Assembly (NCBI GenBank): GCA_902789445.1
Contig: CADAOB010000007.1
Location: forward strand, 27,279-91,278
DNA length: 64,000 nt
From: an uncultured Bacteroidia bacterium
Lineage (GTDB): Bacteria; Bacteroidota; Bacteroidia; Bacteroidales; UBA932
Direction of reading: 5' to 3'
Shown: in pieces, positions 1 through 8,051 of the stretch
Position numbering within the stretch: position 1 is the first letter of the stretch
Layout of the letters: the number at the start of each line of letters is the position of its first letter
Translations under genes and position numbers: made by a program
The notes under the pieces: generated by a model
What the model was told of the DNA's origin: nothing
What the model saw: the letters and a program-made list of their open reading frames with translations, nothing else
Database searches by the model: none

Positions 1-93
1 CGGCGGTGAAAGAATTCCGTCTGCCCGGCGTATATATGGAAAAACCGAGCAGAACAATGAGAAAAAAAACCTTCCAGTCTGAAGACAGAATGC
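1..93. other. Left-edge non-coding stretch
   Basis: No gene can be supported here. Short open frames cross the edge on the plus strand but match no family I recognise. Read on the minus strand, downstream of the Fic remnant, a weak GTCT/AGAC hairpin is followed shortly by a run of eight T, which could end that transcript. Confidence 0.3.
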
Positions 94-1070
94 CTAATCG
101 TCCTCATCTGCAGGCCCCGGAATCAGTAGCGTATCTTCAGATACCCGGATCCCATAGGCGACATCTCTGAAGCGCCCGGGTTGCGGCTCGAGAATACCGG
201 AAGCAACGAGTGCTTTAATGTCTCTCTCGGCCGTATCGACGGATACGGATGCAATCTTCGCCCAATTCTTTACCATCAGTTTCCCGGCATATCCGTCGAG
301 ATAGGTGTTCAGCACCTGCTTTTGTCGGTCCGTGATTACATCTTGCGCGTGTCTCTGCCAGAAAACAGCTTTGTTCAGGATGGACGACAGCATCTCCTCT
401 GCACTCTCAATAGCGCGAATCATGCAATCGAGATACCAGTCAATCCAGGCTGTGATGTCCCCACTCCCTTTCTGGCAGCACTCGAGAATGCCATATCTGA
501 GATAGCCCGGCTGATTCGGCCATTCCCGTCATCAAAAGGGTGAATGCTCACAAACCAGAAATGCGCGACAGCCGATTTAACGTAATCCTTTGGCGTAGAA
601 TCGGCATTGAACCAGCCAAGAAACTTCTCCATCTCGCCGGGAACAAGTTCTGCGGCCGGTGCGTGATAATGGACTTTCTCCCGCTCCAAAGTGCCCGAAA
701 TGACGTCCATATCATCGACCCTGTACTTCCCGACATTGATGACCTCCATACCGCTTCTGCCCGTTGGGAATAGGCAGTTATGCCATCCGAAAAGCCGGTC
801 ATCAGTCAGAGGCTTCGCATAGTTCCCTACCGCATCCAACATCATCTCAACGACTCCGTCGACATAGTGCGAAGGCTCCGTCTCGTTCGTAATATGGACA
901 CCCATCCTTCTTGCCACCGAAGAACGTACCTGGTCGGAGTTCAAGGCAACGCCTTCAATCTCGGATGATGCGACAATATCGTGCGTCAAAGCCTCGACGC
1001 CTGCCTGTTGCTGGACATCGAATCCAATGACCGACAGCCGCCCTTCAAGAAAACCGGCGGCCTTGTTCAC
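94..1070 (-). pseudogene. Fic-domain protein, frameshifted
   Basis: Fic proteins usually transfer AMP from ATP to a hydroxyl of a target protein. The upstream frame (420-1070) carries the complete catalytic motif HPFDDGNGR at residues 177-185. It also has the class II inhibitory motif SSEIEG at residues 35-40. After about residue 190 the frame leaves the family sequence. The family continues in another frame (94-423 and a little upstream of it) with the winged-helix-like C-terminus common in Bacteroidales Fic proteins. One small indel at about 480-500 explains this. The GTG at 1070 is not a convincing start, because family-like residues (NFTWDQTR) continue upstream to about 1115 before an in-frame stop, so the N-terminus is also damaged. 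A sequencing error is the alternative to decay, but the neighbouring genes are decayed too. Confidence 0.8.
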
Positions 1071-1117
1071 CTTCGCGAGTTTAGGGCCGATGCGGGTCTG
1101 GTCCCAGGTAAAATTAA

Positions 1118-1143
1118 CCGCAAATTTTGCGGATTATTATCCG
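1118..1143. promoter_or_regulatory. Tandem palindromes upstream of the Fic remnant
   Basis: Two overlapping inverted repeats sit at the damaged 5' end of the fic gene: CCGCAAATTTTGCGG (7-base arms around one base) and GCGGATTATTATCCGC (6-base arms). They share the GCGG block. The arrangement looks like an operator for a dimeric repressor, but nothing here identifies the regulator. Confidence 0.35.
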
Positions 1144-1316
1144 CAGCAACGTCTTAAGCCTCTGTTGCCAACGACTCGGATCACGGGTTCGTGTGCCAGT
1201 TTGGCCAGATGTTAAGAATTTTCTTGGCTTACAGCCCCCAAAAAGTGAAAAAGATGGCTAACCGCAATATGAGGTTGGATTTTTTGATGCCCTCATGAGA
1301 AGGGAACATCCTTACA

Positions 1317-1832
1317 TTGCAATATCTGGTTGGAAATAGGTATTTATCCTCTCCCCTTGAATCGAAGGTAGTGGTTGGAATCCCCCTGACAAGGTCGATG
1401 AAGGAAGCGGAAAAGCTGATCACGAGAATAGAGAGTGTAACAGGGGCTCTGGAAAGGAGCGCCATCAAAATCGAACCGGCCTTGAATGCAATGGCAGACA
1501 ATCTCTCAAAGGACAAGAGGTTCAAGTTCACCGCACAGCTCAGCGATAAGTCCATTGAATCCATAAGGGCCGAACACGGGGAATTCATCAAAGAGGAAGA
1601 GGAACTTCTGAAGGGTCATCGTGCGGCCTTGAAGAAGTCCTTCTCCGAGTCGGTTGCGGAAGAGAAGAAGGCCTTTGAAAACCACAAGATTGAGATGGAA
1701 AGGACGAAAGAATACGGTGAAGGGGTCTGGTTTTCTCAGAGGGCCTGGAACTGGATATTCGGGTTCATGATTGTGTCTGGATTCTGGTTCGTTGCATCAA
1801 TCACGGCTGTCATTGTTCTTTTGTTTAAGTGA
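1317..1832 (+). CDS. Hypothetical coiled-coil protein with C-terminal membrane anchor
   Basis: I do not recognise the family. The 171-residue product is charged and helical, with probable coiled coil over roughly residues 30-135 (many E/K/A positions). One strong transmembrane helix lies near residues 146-170, leaving only a few residues beyond it. The frame opens with TTG and an in-frame stop lies six codons upstream, so the gene may have lost its true 5' end; the methionine near residue 28 is another possible start. It lies among decayed mobile genes and could be a fragment of a plasmid- or transposon-borne membrane protein. Confidence 0.45.
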   Translation: MQYLVGNRYLSSPLESKVVVGIPLTRSMKEAEKLITRIESVTGALERSAIKIEPALNAMADNLSKDKRFKFTAQLSDKSIESIRAEHGEFIKEEEELLKGHRAALKKSFSESVAEEKKAFENHKIEMERTKEYGEGVWFSQRAWNWIFGFMIVSGFWFVASITAVIVLLFK

Positions 1833-1955
1833 GCCAATTACTTGCTGGTCAGATAAACCAAAGGCGATTAATCATTGACCTGTTCCTATAATGAGGAACA
1901 GGTCAATGAGTCATTAGAAACCAGATATATAAAGTAGACGCTGAGAGACAAGTGA

Positions 1956-2276
1956 TCAACGTTGCCTTTTGATCTTTATTATCACTTCCACTTGATTCTC
2001 AGGATGAGCATCAGGAGTTATGCGGGTGATACGCACATCGTAGATATCGACGAGGCCCATATCAAGGTATTTGGAGATGTCGTGATTGGAGCCGCGTGGG
2101 ATGAAACCGAGTTTGTAGTCCTCGAAGTAGATAGCTACAGCATAGGGGTCGAAACGGTTGTCTTCTTCTCTGACGAGATCCAACTTGGTTCCTATGTGAA
2201 GGTGTTCAAAAGCCTCGCTGCCGTCCCAGTAACTGAATCCGGCGATGTGGAAATTGTCAAGGTGGATCTTCTCCAT
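1956..2276 (-). CDS. HIRAN domain protein
   Basis: The product (106 residues from the ATG at 2276) matches the HIRAN pattern throughout: FHIAGFSYWDG near the start, then LVREEDNRFDPYAVAIY, then LGFIPRGSNHDISKYLD. HIRAN domains bind DNA ends or damaged DNA. They occur fused to helicases and nucleases, and also as stand-alone proteins in bacteria; this is the stand-alone form. A start eight codons upstream (2300) is possible, but MEKIHLDNF fits the usual domain beginning better. Its role here is unknown. It lies in the accessory island. Confidence 0.75.
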   Translation of the reverse strand: MEKIHLDNFHIAGFSYWDGSEAFEHLHIGTKLDLVREEDNRFDPYAVAIYFEDYKLGFIPRGSNHDISKYLDMGLVDIYDVRITRITPDAHPENQVEVIIKIKRQR

Positions 2277-2325
2277 TTGTTTATTGTCTCTTGTTCGCAT
2301 AGGTGTTTTACTGTTTCATGTACTA

Positions 2326-2356
2326 TTGCATAATAGCCTAAAAAAGCATATCTTTG
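2326..2356 (+). promoter_or_regulatory. Bacteroidetes-type promoter
   Basis: The -7 box TATCTTTG (2349-2356) is a perfect TAnnTTTG. A TTG at 2326-2328 lies 20 bases upstream, the expected spacing for the -33 element. It sits 25 bases before the start of the lipoprotein gene at 2382. Confidence 0.65.
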
Positions 2357-2381
2357 AAAATAAATTTAATAACAGTCTAAA

Positions 2382-3053
2382 ATGAAAAAATCCATCATCC
2401 TCATGCTCGCAGCTTCGACGCTGCTTTTCGCTTCGTGCGCGAGCTCCCGCTTCTATTCCGAAAAGGCTTCCGCCATCCAGCCCATTGCCTTCGTCCAGCC
2501 TTATTCGTATATCACCGACGCCATCGACGACTGGGCTACCGAGTATCTCGACGAAGTTTCCCGGGTTAACCAGGAACTTTTGAGCAAGGCCGTCAATTCC
2601 GTAGGCTTGCCCATACAGAAGTCGGTAGCGATGGCTTACAACAAGGAGGAACGTTCCGCCCTGAACGATTGGATGCACCGCTTCGGCAACATGAACGCCA
2701 CCGCCGCCAGGGACCTTGTGATACCCGGTGAACTCCGCGATGCGGTTGGGAAAAGCGGCTGCCGCTACGGACTCGTGGTTGCGGACTTCGGCTATCTGAA
2801 GAACGCTAAGGAACTTGCTCTGGAAAAGGCTATCGATACCGCCACGAAGTTGCTGGACGCCGTCCTGAACAAGAGCATCGACCTCAGCGACGATGCCGAG
2901 TCGTGCCTCAACAGCGTATATGCCTTGATTTTCGACAACCAGACCGGCAACGTGGTGTGGTTCGGCTCGCAGCCCCGCAGGTACAAGAAGAACCCCGTCG
3001 ATCCGCGCATCATCAACGACCAGGTCAACGCCCTTTTCAAAGATTTCAGGTAG
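2382..3053 (+). CDS. Secreted lipoprotein of unknown function
   Basis: The 223-residue product begins with a type II signal peptide (MKKSIILMLAASTLLF) and a lipobox ending in Cys19 (FASC), so it should be a lipoprotein. The rest, about 200 residues of mixed polar sequence with an alpha/beta look, contains no catalytic motif I can name. The segment CRYGLVVADFGYLKNAKELALE and the tail LIFDNQTGNVVWFG suggest a compact periplasmic or surface domain. It has its own consensus promoter and is followed after 24 bases by the sulfatase remnant, so the two were probably co-transcribed. Confidence 0.6.
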   Translation: MKKSIILMLAASTLLFASCASSRFYSEKASAIQPIAFVQPYSYITDAIDDWATEYLDEVSRVNQELLSKAVNSVGLPIQKSVAMAYNKEERSALNDWMHRFGNMNATAARDLVIPGELRDAVGKSGCRYGLVVADFGYLKNAKELALEKAIDTATKLLDAVLNKSIDLSDDAESCLNSVYALIFDNQTGNVVWFGSQPRRYKKNPVDPRIINDQVNALFKDFR

Positions 3054-3077
3054 GGGCAGGCACATCCATGACTTGGT

Positions 3078-3696
3078 ATGTATAGAAGACTGTTTCTGTT
3101 TGCTGCCGCAGCAGGGCTTCCTCTGAGCGGATGCACGGAAAAGCAGACTGATTACGTGAACATCGTCCTGATGAATCTGGATGATGTCGGGTACGGTGAT
3201 TTCTCCTGCAACGGGGCTTACGGTTACTCTACGCCGAATATCGACAAGCTTGCCGGTGAGGGTGTGAAGTTCACCCATTTCCTTGCCGCTCAGCCGGTCA
3301 GCGGCGCTTCAAGAGCCGGACTGCTTACCGGATGCTACCCCAACCGAATAGGTTTTGCCGGGGCTCCGGGTCCGGAAACAAAGACCGGAGTGCATGAAGA
3401 TGAGATGACGATAGCGGAGGTGCTCAAGCAAAAGGATTATGCCACCGCTATCTATGGGAAGTGGCATCTCGGGAGTTACGAGCAGTTCCTCCCCCTCCAG
3501 AACGGTTTTGATGAATACTACGGGCTGCCATATTCAAATGATATGTGACCCTTCCATCCTCAACAGGGCACGATTTTCAATTTCCCGGACCTTCCGACTT
3601 ATGAAGGCAATGAGATTGTCGGTTACACCTGGACCAGGACAGAATGACGACCGATTACACTGAACGGGCAATTAGCTTCATCAGGGAAAACAGGAA
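3078..3696 (+). pseudogene. S-type sulfatase, truncated and frameshifted
   Basis: The first frame (3078-3548) encodes a lipoprotein-type signal (LPLSGC) and the N-terminal third of a family S1 sulfatase. It has the metal-binding LDDVGYGD, the catalytic motif S75-G-A-S-R79 (a serine that an anSME enzyme would convert to formylglycine), and GKWHLG. It stops after PYSNDM. Homology continues in a second frame (WPFHPQQGTIFNFPDLPTYEG) and then a third (TTDYTERAISFIREN) before disappearing near 3696. Two indels and loss of the C-terminal half make a functional enzyme very unlikely. The intact ancestor would have removed sulfate from host glycans. Confidence 0.85.
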
Positions 3697-4008
3697 AATT
3701 TGCCAGATTCATCGTAACCTTAACACATTATCCTGGCATCAGTGAGATGCCGGTCGTAATTTTCTTATATCAGTGGGCTGTTGGTGGTGGGTCCTGCGGG
3801 CGGCCTGGTAGAGGCAGGCGATAATGTTCCAAAAAGGCGGCTACGAGGGCATCGGCTGTGGGTTAAGTTTACAGAATGACTTCGAAAAAGTGTGAGCTAA
3901 ACGTACTTTATCTCCGAAATCTTTGAAGATAAAACGCAAAAAGGTCGCACTTTTTGTAGCTAGTAAAGGAATAATTGCTATCTTCGCACTGAATTAAAAT
4001 GCACTGAT
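3697..4008. other. Gap with unassigned coding debris and a promoter
   Basis: No intact gene. Between about 3778 and 3895 two frames can be read with protein-like composition (VVGPAGGLVEAGDN, then GGYEGIGCGLSLQNDFEKV), which suggests a frameshifted remnant of a gene I cannot name. Upstream of the ATPase start there is TTTTTG at 3951-3956 and TATCTTCG at 3979-3986, a near-consensus Bacteroidetes promoter. Confidence 0.4.
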
Positions 4009-5445
4009 ATGAAGGCACCCAAGATAATCGCCCGGGAGGCGGAGATGGCTGAACTGAAACGGTGCTACGAGAGTGACCGTTCAGAGCTCGTAATTGTATA
4101 TGGCCGCAGGCGTGTAGGCAAGACGTTCCTTGTGGACACGTTCTTCGAGAAAAAATACGATTTCTCCTTCGTCGGTGGGTTTAAACTCACTAAGGTAAAG
4201 CAACTGCGCGGGTTCGCCAAAGCGCTGAAGAAAGCAGCCGGTCTCAAACTCCAGCCTAAACTCTCTTCCTGGGAGGATGCCTTTGATGCACTGGAAGAAT
4301 ATATCGAGAGTCTTCCGGAGGATAAGCGCAAGGTCATCTTCATCGACGAGATGCCTTGGATTGACACGCCGCAGTCGGAGTTTGTGGAGGCGTTTGAGTC
4401 TTTCTGGAACAGCTGGGGATCACGCCGCAGCGACATCGTGCTGATTGCAAGCGGTTCGGCATCGTCCTGGATGGTGGACAAATTCGTGGAGAATATCGGT
4501 GGTCTGCACGCAAGAATCACGAACAACATCTATATCCGGCCCTTCAATTTGAAAGAAACGGAGGAGTATCTGCGGAGCAGGGGTTTCCGTTGGAGTCGTT
4601 ACCAGATTCTTCAGCTGTATCAGATTATGGGTGGCGTACCTTTCTATCTGAGTCTGCTTGATCCTAAACAGACACTGCTGGCTAATATTGACCGTCTGTT
4701 TTTCCGGCGGAATGCAGAATTGAAGACTGAATTCGACGAGCTTTTCAATGCCGTTTTCAACAAGGTGGACAAGTATCTGGAAGTCGTCGCCTTGCTCAAT
4801 AGCAACCATGACGGATTGACCTACTCTGAAATCAAGAAAGGATCCAGTCTTGACGGGGACCGCCTGACGACCGTCCTGAAGAACCTGGAGCGCTGCGATT
4901 TCATTATCTCCTTCCAGCAATTCAGGAACAAGTCCAGGGGTACCTTGTATAGGCTTGTGGACTTCTATACGTTGTTCTATTACAAGTTTGTAAATGCCAT
5001 TGACAGCAAGGATGAGGAGTGGTGGACACACAATTACAATTCCCATTCTGTGGAGTCCTGGCAGGGATATGCGTTTGAACTGATCTGTCTTACCCACCTT
5101 CCTCAAATCCGTAAGAGCCTGGGTATCTCCGGCATTTCCACATCGGCGTCCTCGTGGCGCTATGTTCCGGGCAAGAATGCACCGGGCAGGAAAGCGCAGA
5201 TTGACCTGCTCATTGCCCGTGGTGACCACATCATCAACCTTTGTGAGATGAAGTTCTCCGTCGGTCCTTTCATCATCAAAAAATCCTACGCGGAGGACGT
5301 GCGAGAGAGGAAGCAGTTGTTCAAACAAGTGGAAAAGACCCCTGACGGGCTGGACATAACCTTTGTGACAACCTTCGGCGTGGCTGACGGTGTGAACAAG
5401 GATGTAGTGGATTCAGAGGTAGTAGCGGAGGATCTGTTCAACTAA
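4009..5445 (+). CDS. AAA ATPase with DUF234-like nuclease-fold C-terminus
   Basis: This 478-residue protein belongs to the archaeal-type ATPase family common in Bacteroidales and archaea. It has a Walker A motif (G32RRRVGKT39), a Walker B motif (V109IFIDE114), then a winged-helix region around residues 225-320. The C-terminal part has spaced acidic residues and lysine (AQIDLLIARG, then LCEMKFS) typical of the PD-(D/E)XK-like DUF234 domain. The frame is full length and intact, unlike its neighbours. The cellular role of this family is not established; links to mobile DNA and toxin-like behaviour have been suggested. The promoter lies at 3951-3986. Confidence 0.8.
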   Translation: MKAPKIIAREAEMAELKRCYESDRSELVIVYGRRRVGKTFLVDTFFEKKYDFSFVGGFKLTKVKQLRGFAKALKKAAGLKLQPKLSSWEDAFDALEEYIESLPEDKRKVIFIDEMPWIDTPQSEFVEAFESFWNSWGSRRSDIVLIASGSASSWMVDKFVENIGGLHARITNNIYIRPFNLKETEEYLRSRGFRWSRYQILQLYQIMGGVPFYLSLLDPKQTLLANIDRLFFRRNAELKTEFDELFNAVFNKVDKYLEVVALLNSNHDGLTYSEIKKGSSLDGDRLTTVLKNLERCDFIISFQQFRNKSRGTLYRLVDFYTLFYYKFVNAIDSKDEEWWTHNYNSHSVESWQGYAFELICLTHLPQIRKSLGISGISTSASSWRYVPGKNAPGRKAQIDLLIARGDHIINLCEMKFSVGPFIIKKSYAEDVRERKQLFKQVEKTPDGLDITFVTTFGVADGVNKDVVDSEVVAEDLFN

Positions 5446-5505
5446 AATCTGGTTTCCATCATTTACCTACACAAGGCCGAAATACTGCTTATATGGATGC
5501 ACTTT

Positions 5506-5662
5506 TTAACTGAAAACAACATCCAGCAAGCAGACCGCCGCCACCTTCTTCTCATTCACTACCTCCGCATAGATTTCAGTAGTATGGACGCTGGTGTGGC
5601 CCAGTAGCTTGCTGGTGGTGTAGATGTCGCCTCCTGCAGTCAAGGTCAATACGAATTTACTT
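5506..5662 (-). pseudogene. Tyrosine recombinase, C-terminal remnant
   Basis: About 45 residues match the end of the catalytic domain of phage/transposon integrases: the box around LTAGGDIYTTSKLLGHTSVHTTEIYAEV holds the conserved LLGH and the tyrosine nucleophile region (TTEIYA). Everything upstream, including the arm-binding and core domains and the first catalytic arginine, is missing and replaced by the 3' end of a small membrane-protein gene. It marks an old mobile-element end in this island. Confidence 0.75.
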
Positions 5663-5857
5663 GTCCTTTCCTTTCTTGTTTTTTCGGACATCAGAATACA
5701 TGTAGAATACTTGAATAAGCTGAAATATGAATGCTGCCAAAACAGCAAGCCGGAGAAATCTATTGTCTATGTTGACACTGACAAAGAGAATTGCGAAAGC
5801 TATCGCCAAAACGATAGAGAGAATCAACAATACAATAGAACGTTTCAGCTTGTCCAT
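5657..5857 (-). CDS. Small two-helix membrane protein
   Basis: The 66-residue product has two hydrophobic helices (about residues 8-27 and 35-53) and a basic tail (RKNKKGKDK). I do not recognise the family. It is likely real because a good promoter (TATTTTTG read on the minus strand, in the stretch 5893-5900) lies shortly upstream and the composition is typical of small Bacteroidetes membrane proteins. Its 3' end abuts the integrase remnant. Confidence 0.5.
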   Translation of the reverse strand: MDKLKRSIVLLILSIVLAIAFAILFVSVNIDNRFLRLAVLAAFIFQLIQVFYMYSDVRKNKKGKDK

Positions 5858-6201
5858 ACAAATTACGATTTATCAGTGAAATATGTAATTGCAAAAATAC
5901 AATTTCTTTTAATTATGGCAACAACCATCCTTTCCTTTTCACCGAAAGTGCCGGCGACCGGGCCCCAGCCTCGACCGTCGTGCCTCCAACCATAGATTGC
6001 AACCACACGATGAAGGTGGGATAAGGGATTTCAACCTTACCCCACCTTCAGAGGATTCTTACATATTAGATTCTCTCAACCTAAGATTTCGGATAGCCAA
6101 AAAGATGAAACCCCAGAAGATGGCCGAAGTGATCGGTTGCACGGCCGATGCCGCCGACCCTGTTCAACAGGGCCGGCGGCTTTTCGTTTTCCACCTGCAG
6201 C
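5858..6201 (+). other. Gap holding two strong hairpins
   Basis: No convincing gene. There is a 15-base hairpin at 6012-6026/6035-6049 (one mismatch, 8-base loop) and a strong intrinsic terminator at 6150-6190. A 72-codon plus-strand frame crosses the region but has no family resemblance. The stretch may mark the junction between the accessory island and the core chromosome. Confidence 0.4.
6150..6190 (+). terminator. Orphan intrinsic terminator
   Basis: GCCGCCG pairs with CGGCGGC (6150-6156 with 6174-6180) and, inside it, CCCTGTT pairs with AACAGGG. TTTTCGTTTT follows directly. The T-run is on the plus strand, yet no plus-strand gene ends nearby. The convergent acid phosphatase (-) stops at 6202 and would see no T-run. 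Confidence 0.7.
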
Positions 6202-7704
6202 CTACTGCAAGCTGAAGCGCCAGAGCTTCGCGTGGCGGGGCTCGCGCGAGGTGTGGAAGACGACGTAGGCGTAGCCGTCTTTCAGGCAGATGCCTTCGGG
6301 CTCGTCGGCAAGGTCGGTCAGGTTGCGGCTCAGGACGATGCGCTTCTGCTCCAGATCGACGACATGAAGGAAGCATTCGTGCGGCGGATAGCCATCGGGC
6401 AGATAGGCGTAGCGGCCGCGGACGATGCTGCCCTGCCAGATGTTGATGCCGCTGTCGAGTCGGACTTCGTCAAGGACATCGGCATCGGTCAGGTGAATCT
6501 CGCTACTTGCGTCGGAGTCGGCAAGGCGGGGGAGGCGGAACTTCTTGAGCAACTTATAGTCGCCGTTACGTCCGCCGTAGGTATAGATGAAGCCGTTCCC
6601 GGCATCGAGGCACCAGTCGATCGTCCCTGCGTAGCCGCTGCCGTCGAAAAAGATCTTCTGGACGACACGGCTTCCTTTCAGCGTGACATCGGTCACATAG
6701 CAGCAGTTTTCGCCGCCGCAGGAGGCGACGTACAGCAGCGGGAACTGCGCGCGGCGCGAGGCTTTCTCCACGCCGAAGCAGGCGTTGTTGCAGTGGGAGG
6801 AATTGCCTTCCATCAGGTAATTGGCCACCATCTTCCGCTTCTTCATGTCGAAGATACAGAGGCGTCCCTTGTCGTGCAGGACGAAGGCGTACTTGTCGTA
6901 CATGGCAAAGCCCTGCGTAGAGCCGGTGACTTCCTCCCCGGCAGGCGTCCAGTCGGCAAAGTCGCACACGAATTCCGGCTTGAGGGAGGGGAGGCCCGAT
7001 ATCCGGCGGAACTCAGCCCGGGCCCGCGCGGCCTGGGCGCGGTAGTCCGGGTTGGCCTGCAATGCCGCATATCCGATGCAGGCGGCGGAGGCGCTGGCAT
7101 CTACATCGCTCTGCCAGTGGCATCCGGCGATCACGCGGCTTTCCCCGCTTTCGTGCGCCCGTTTGAACAAGGCCTCGGCGGCGTTGGGATTGATTTCCGA
7201 CAGGATCAGGGCCGCGCTCCAGGCGCGGATGGTGTGGCCAGACGGGTAGGAGCCCTCGGTGGCGAGCCAGGCATCATCCTGGGGAAAGATGGAACTTTCC
7301 TTGAAACGCGCATAGGGCCGCATCCGGAAATAGTGGGCCTTGGGCCGGAAACGGATCTGCTCGATGGTCGAGACGCCGTTCTTGAAAAGTTTGAAGATTT
7401 CGGGTGTCGCAAGCGAATCGATGGCCAGGCCGAAGGGTTCGCTGTAGATGACCCGGGTGGTGTCGAGATTCCAGATGGCATCGCGCTTGGCCTGGGCCAG
7501 GCGCGCGCTGTCAAGCCGCTGCGTCTTGCCCCACATATAGCGCATGATGTCGTGGGTGAAGGCTTCCCCGATGGTGTCGGGTGGCGGCGGCAGGCATTTG
7601 ACCAGGTCGGGGAGTTCGTGTTCCGTGAGATATAGTTCGACGTCCTGTGCGCGCAGGAGCACGGCGCTGGCGAGTGCGATGCAAAGTACGAGAATCTTTT
7701 TCAT
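6202..7704 (-). CDS. Secreted class A-type acid phosphatase fused to a propeller-like domain
   Basis: The product (500 residues, signal peptide to about residue 20) starts with a PAP2-type acid phosphatase domain showing all three signature blocks: K122-x6-R129P130, P154SGH157 and S189R190-x5-H196-x3-D200. These form the vanadium-haloperoxidase-like active site that removes phosphate from small phosphomonoesters in the periplasm. Class A enzymes end at about 250 residues. Here another 250 follow, rich in short beta-strand-like repeats (GFAMYDKYAFVLHDKG, GFIYTYGGRNGDYKL, LKDGYAYVVFHTS), which read like a beta-propeller. The start at 7704 gives a clean signal peptide; longer upstream frames do not. 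Ligand and purpose of the second domain are unknown. Confidence 0.85.
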   Translation of the reverse strand: MKKILVLCIALASAVLLRAQDVELYLTEHELPDLVKCLPPPPDTIGEAFTHDIMRYMWGKTQRLDSARLAQAKRDAIWNLDTTRVIYSEPFGLAIDSLATPEIFKLFKNGVSTIEQIRFRPKAHYFRMRPYARFKESSIFPQDDAWLATEGSYPSGHTIRAWSAALILSEINPNAAEALFKRAHESGESRVIAGCHWQSDVDASASAACIGYAALQANPDYRAQAARARAEFRRISGLPSLKPEFVCDFADWTPAGEEVTGSTQGFAMYDKYAFVLHDKGRLCIFDMKKRKMVANYLMEGNSSHCNNACFGVEKASRRAQFPLLYVASCGGENCCYVTDVTLKGSRVVQKIFFDGSGYAGTIDWCLDAGNGFIYTYGGRNGDYKLLKKFRLPRLADSDASSEIHLTDADVLDEVRLDSGINIWQGSIVRGRYAYLPDGYPPHECFLHVVDLEQKRIVLSRNLTDLADEPEGICLKDGYAYVVFHTSREPRHAKLWRFSLQ

Positions 7705-7746
7705 GGCTGGATGCAATCTCTTCTGCAAATATCGCAAAAAAACTCG

Positions 7747-7754
7747 TATCTTTG
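7747..7754 (+). promoter_or_regulatory. -7 promoter box
   Basis: TATCTTTG is a perfect TAnnTTTG, 19 bases before the ATG at 7774. A TTCTG at 7721-7725 may serve as a weak -33 element. Confidence 0.6.
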
Positions 7755-7773
7755 TCTGACAACGATTTGCCTT

Positions 7774-8037
7774 ATGCCCAGATTCTTTTACGTTTTGGCG
7801 CTTTTCGCCCTGCTCATCGCTTCGGCCGGAACGGCTGCAGCGCAGCGTGTGACCGACGGCAACTACCGGACGGTGGCGCACATCAAGTCGGACGGTACGA
7901 TCCAGGACAGCTCCTACCGCACTGTCGGCCATGTCAAGAGCGACGGCACCGTGCAGGACGCTTCGTACCGCACCATCGGCCATGCGAAGGACATTCCGAT
8001 GCAATGGGCGGCCTTTTATTTCTTTTTCAGCAATTAA
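7774..8037 (+). CDS. Short secreted YRTVGHVKSDGT repeat protein
   Basis: The 87-residue product has a signal peptide (cleavage probably after Ala23) and then units with a period of 17 residues: YRTVAHIKSDGTIQDSS, YRTVGHVKSDGTVQDAS and a partial YRTIGHAK. It ends in an aromatic tail (QWAAFYFFF). Bacteroidales genomes carry many such small secreted repeat proteins with this tail; their function is not known. The start at 7774 was chosen because it gives the signal peptide and sits 19 bases after a consensus -7 box. rmlB follows after only 14 bases. Confidence 0.75.
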   Translation: MPRFFYVLALFALLIASAGTAAAQRVTDGNYRTVAHIKSDGTIQDSSYRTVGHVKSDGTVQDASYRTIGHAKDIPMQWAAFYFFFSN

Positions 8038-8051
8038 TCTATTTTGACGAT

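Noticed and set aside
1962..2333. 123-codon plus-strand frame over the HIRAN gene
   Set aside because: The minus-strand frame matches the HIRAN domain along its length; the plus-strand frame matches nothing.
5997..6215. 72-codon plus-strand frame ending in the terminator region
   Set aside because: It runs through the terminator hairpin and into the acid phosphatase end, and resembles no family. The internal AKKMKPQKMAEVIGCT looks helix-turn-helix-like, but too little remains to call a gene.
6148..7635. Very long frame opposite the acid phosphatase gene, and similar long frames opposite DUF349, yidC, lpxB and GH89 genes
   Set aside because: High GC content creates long antisense frames. They lack family sequence, while the genes on the other strand have complete motifs.
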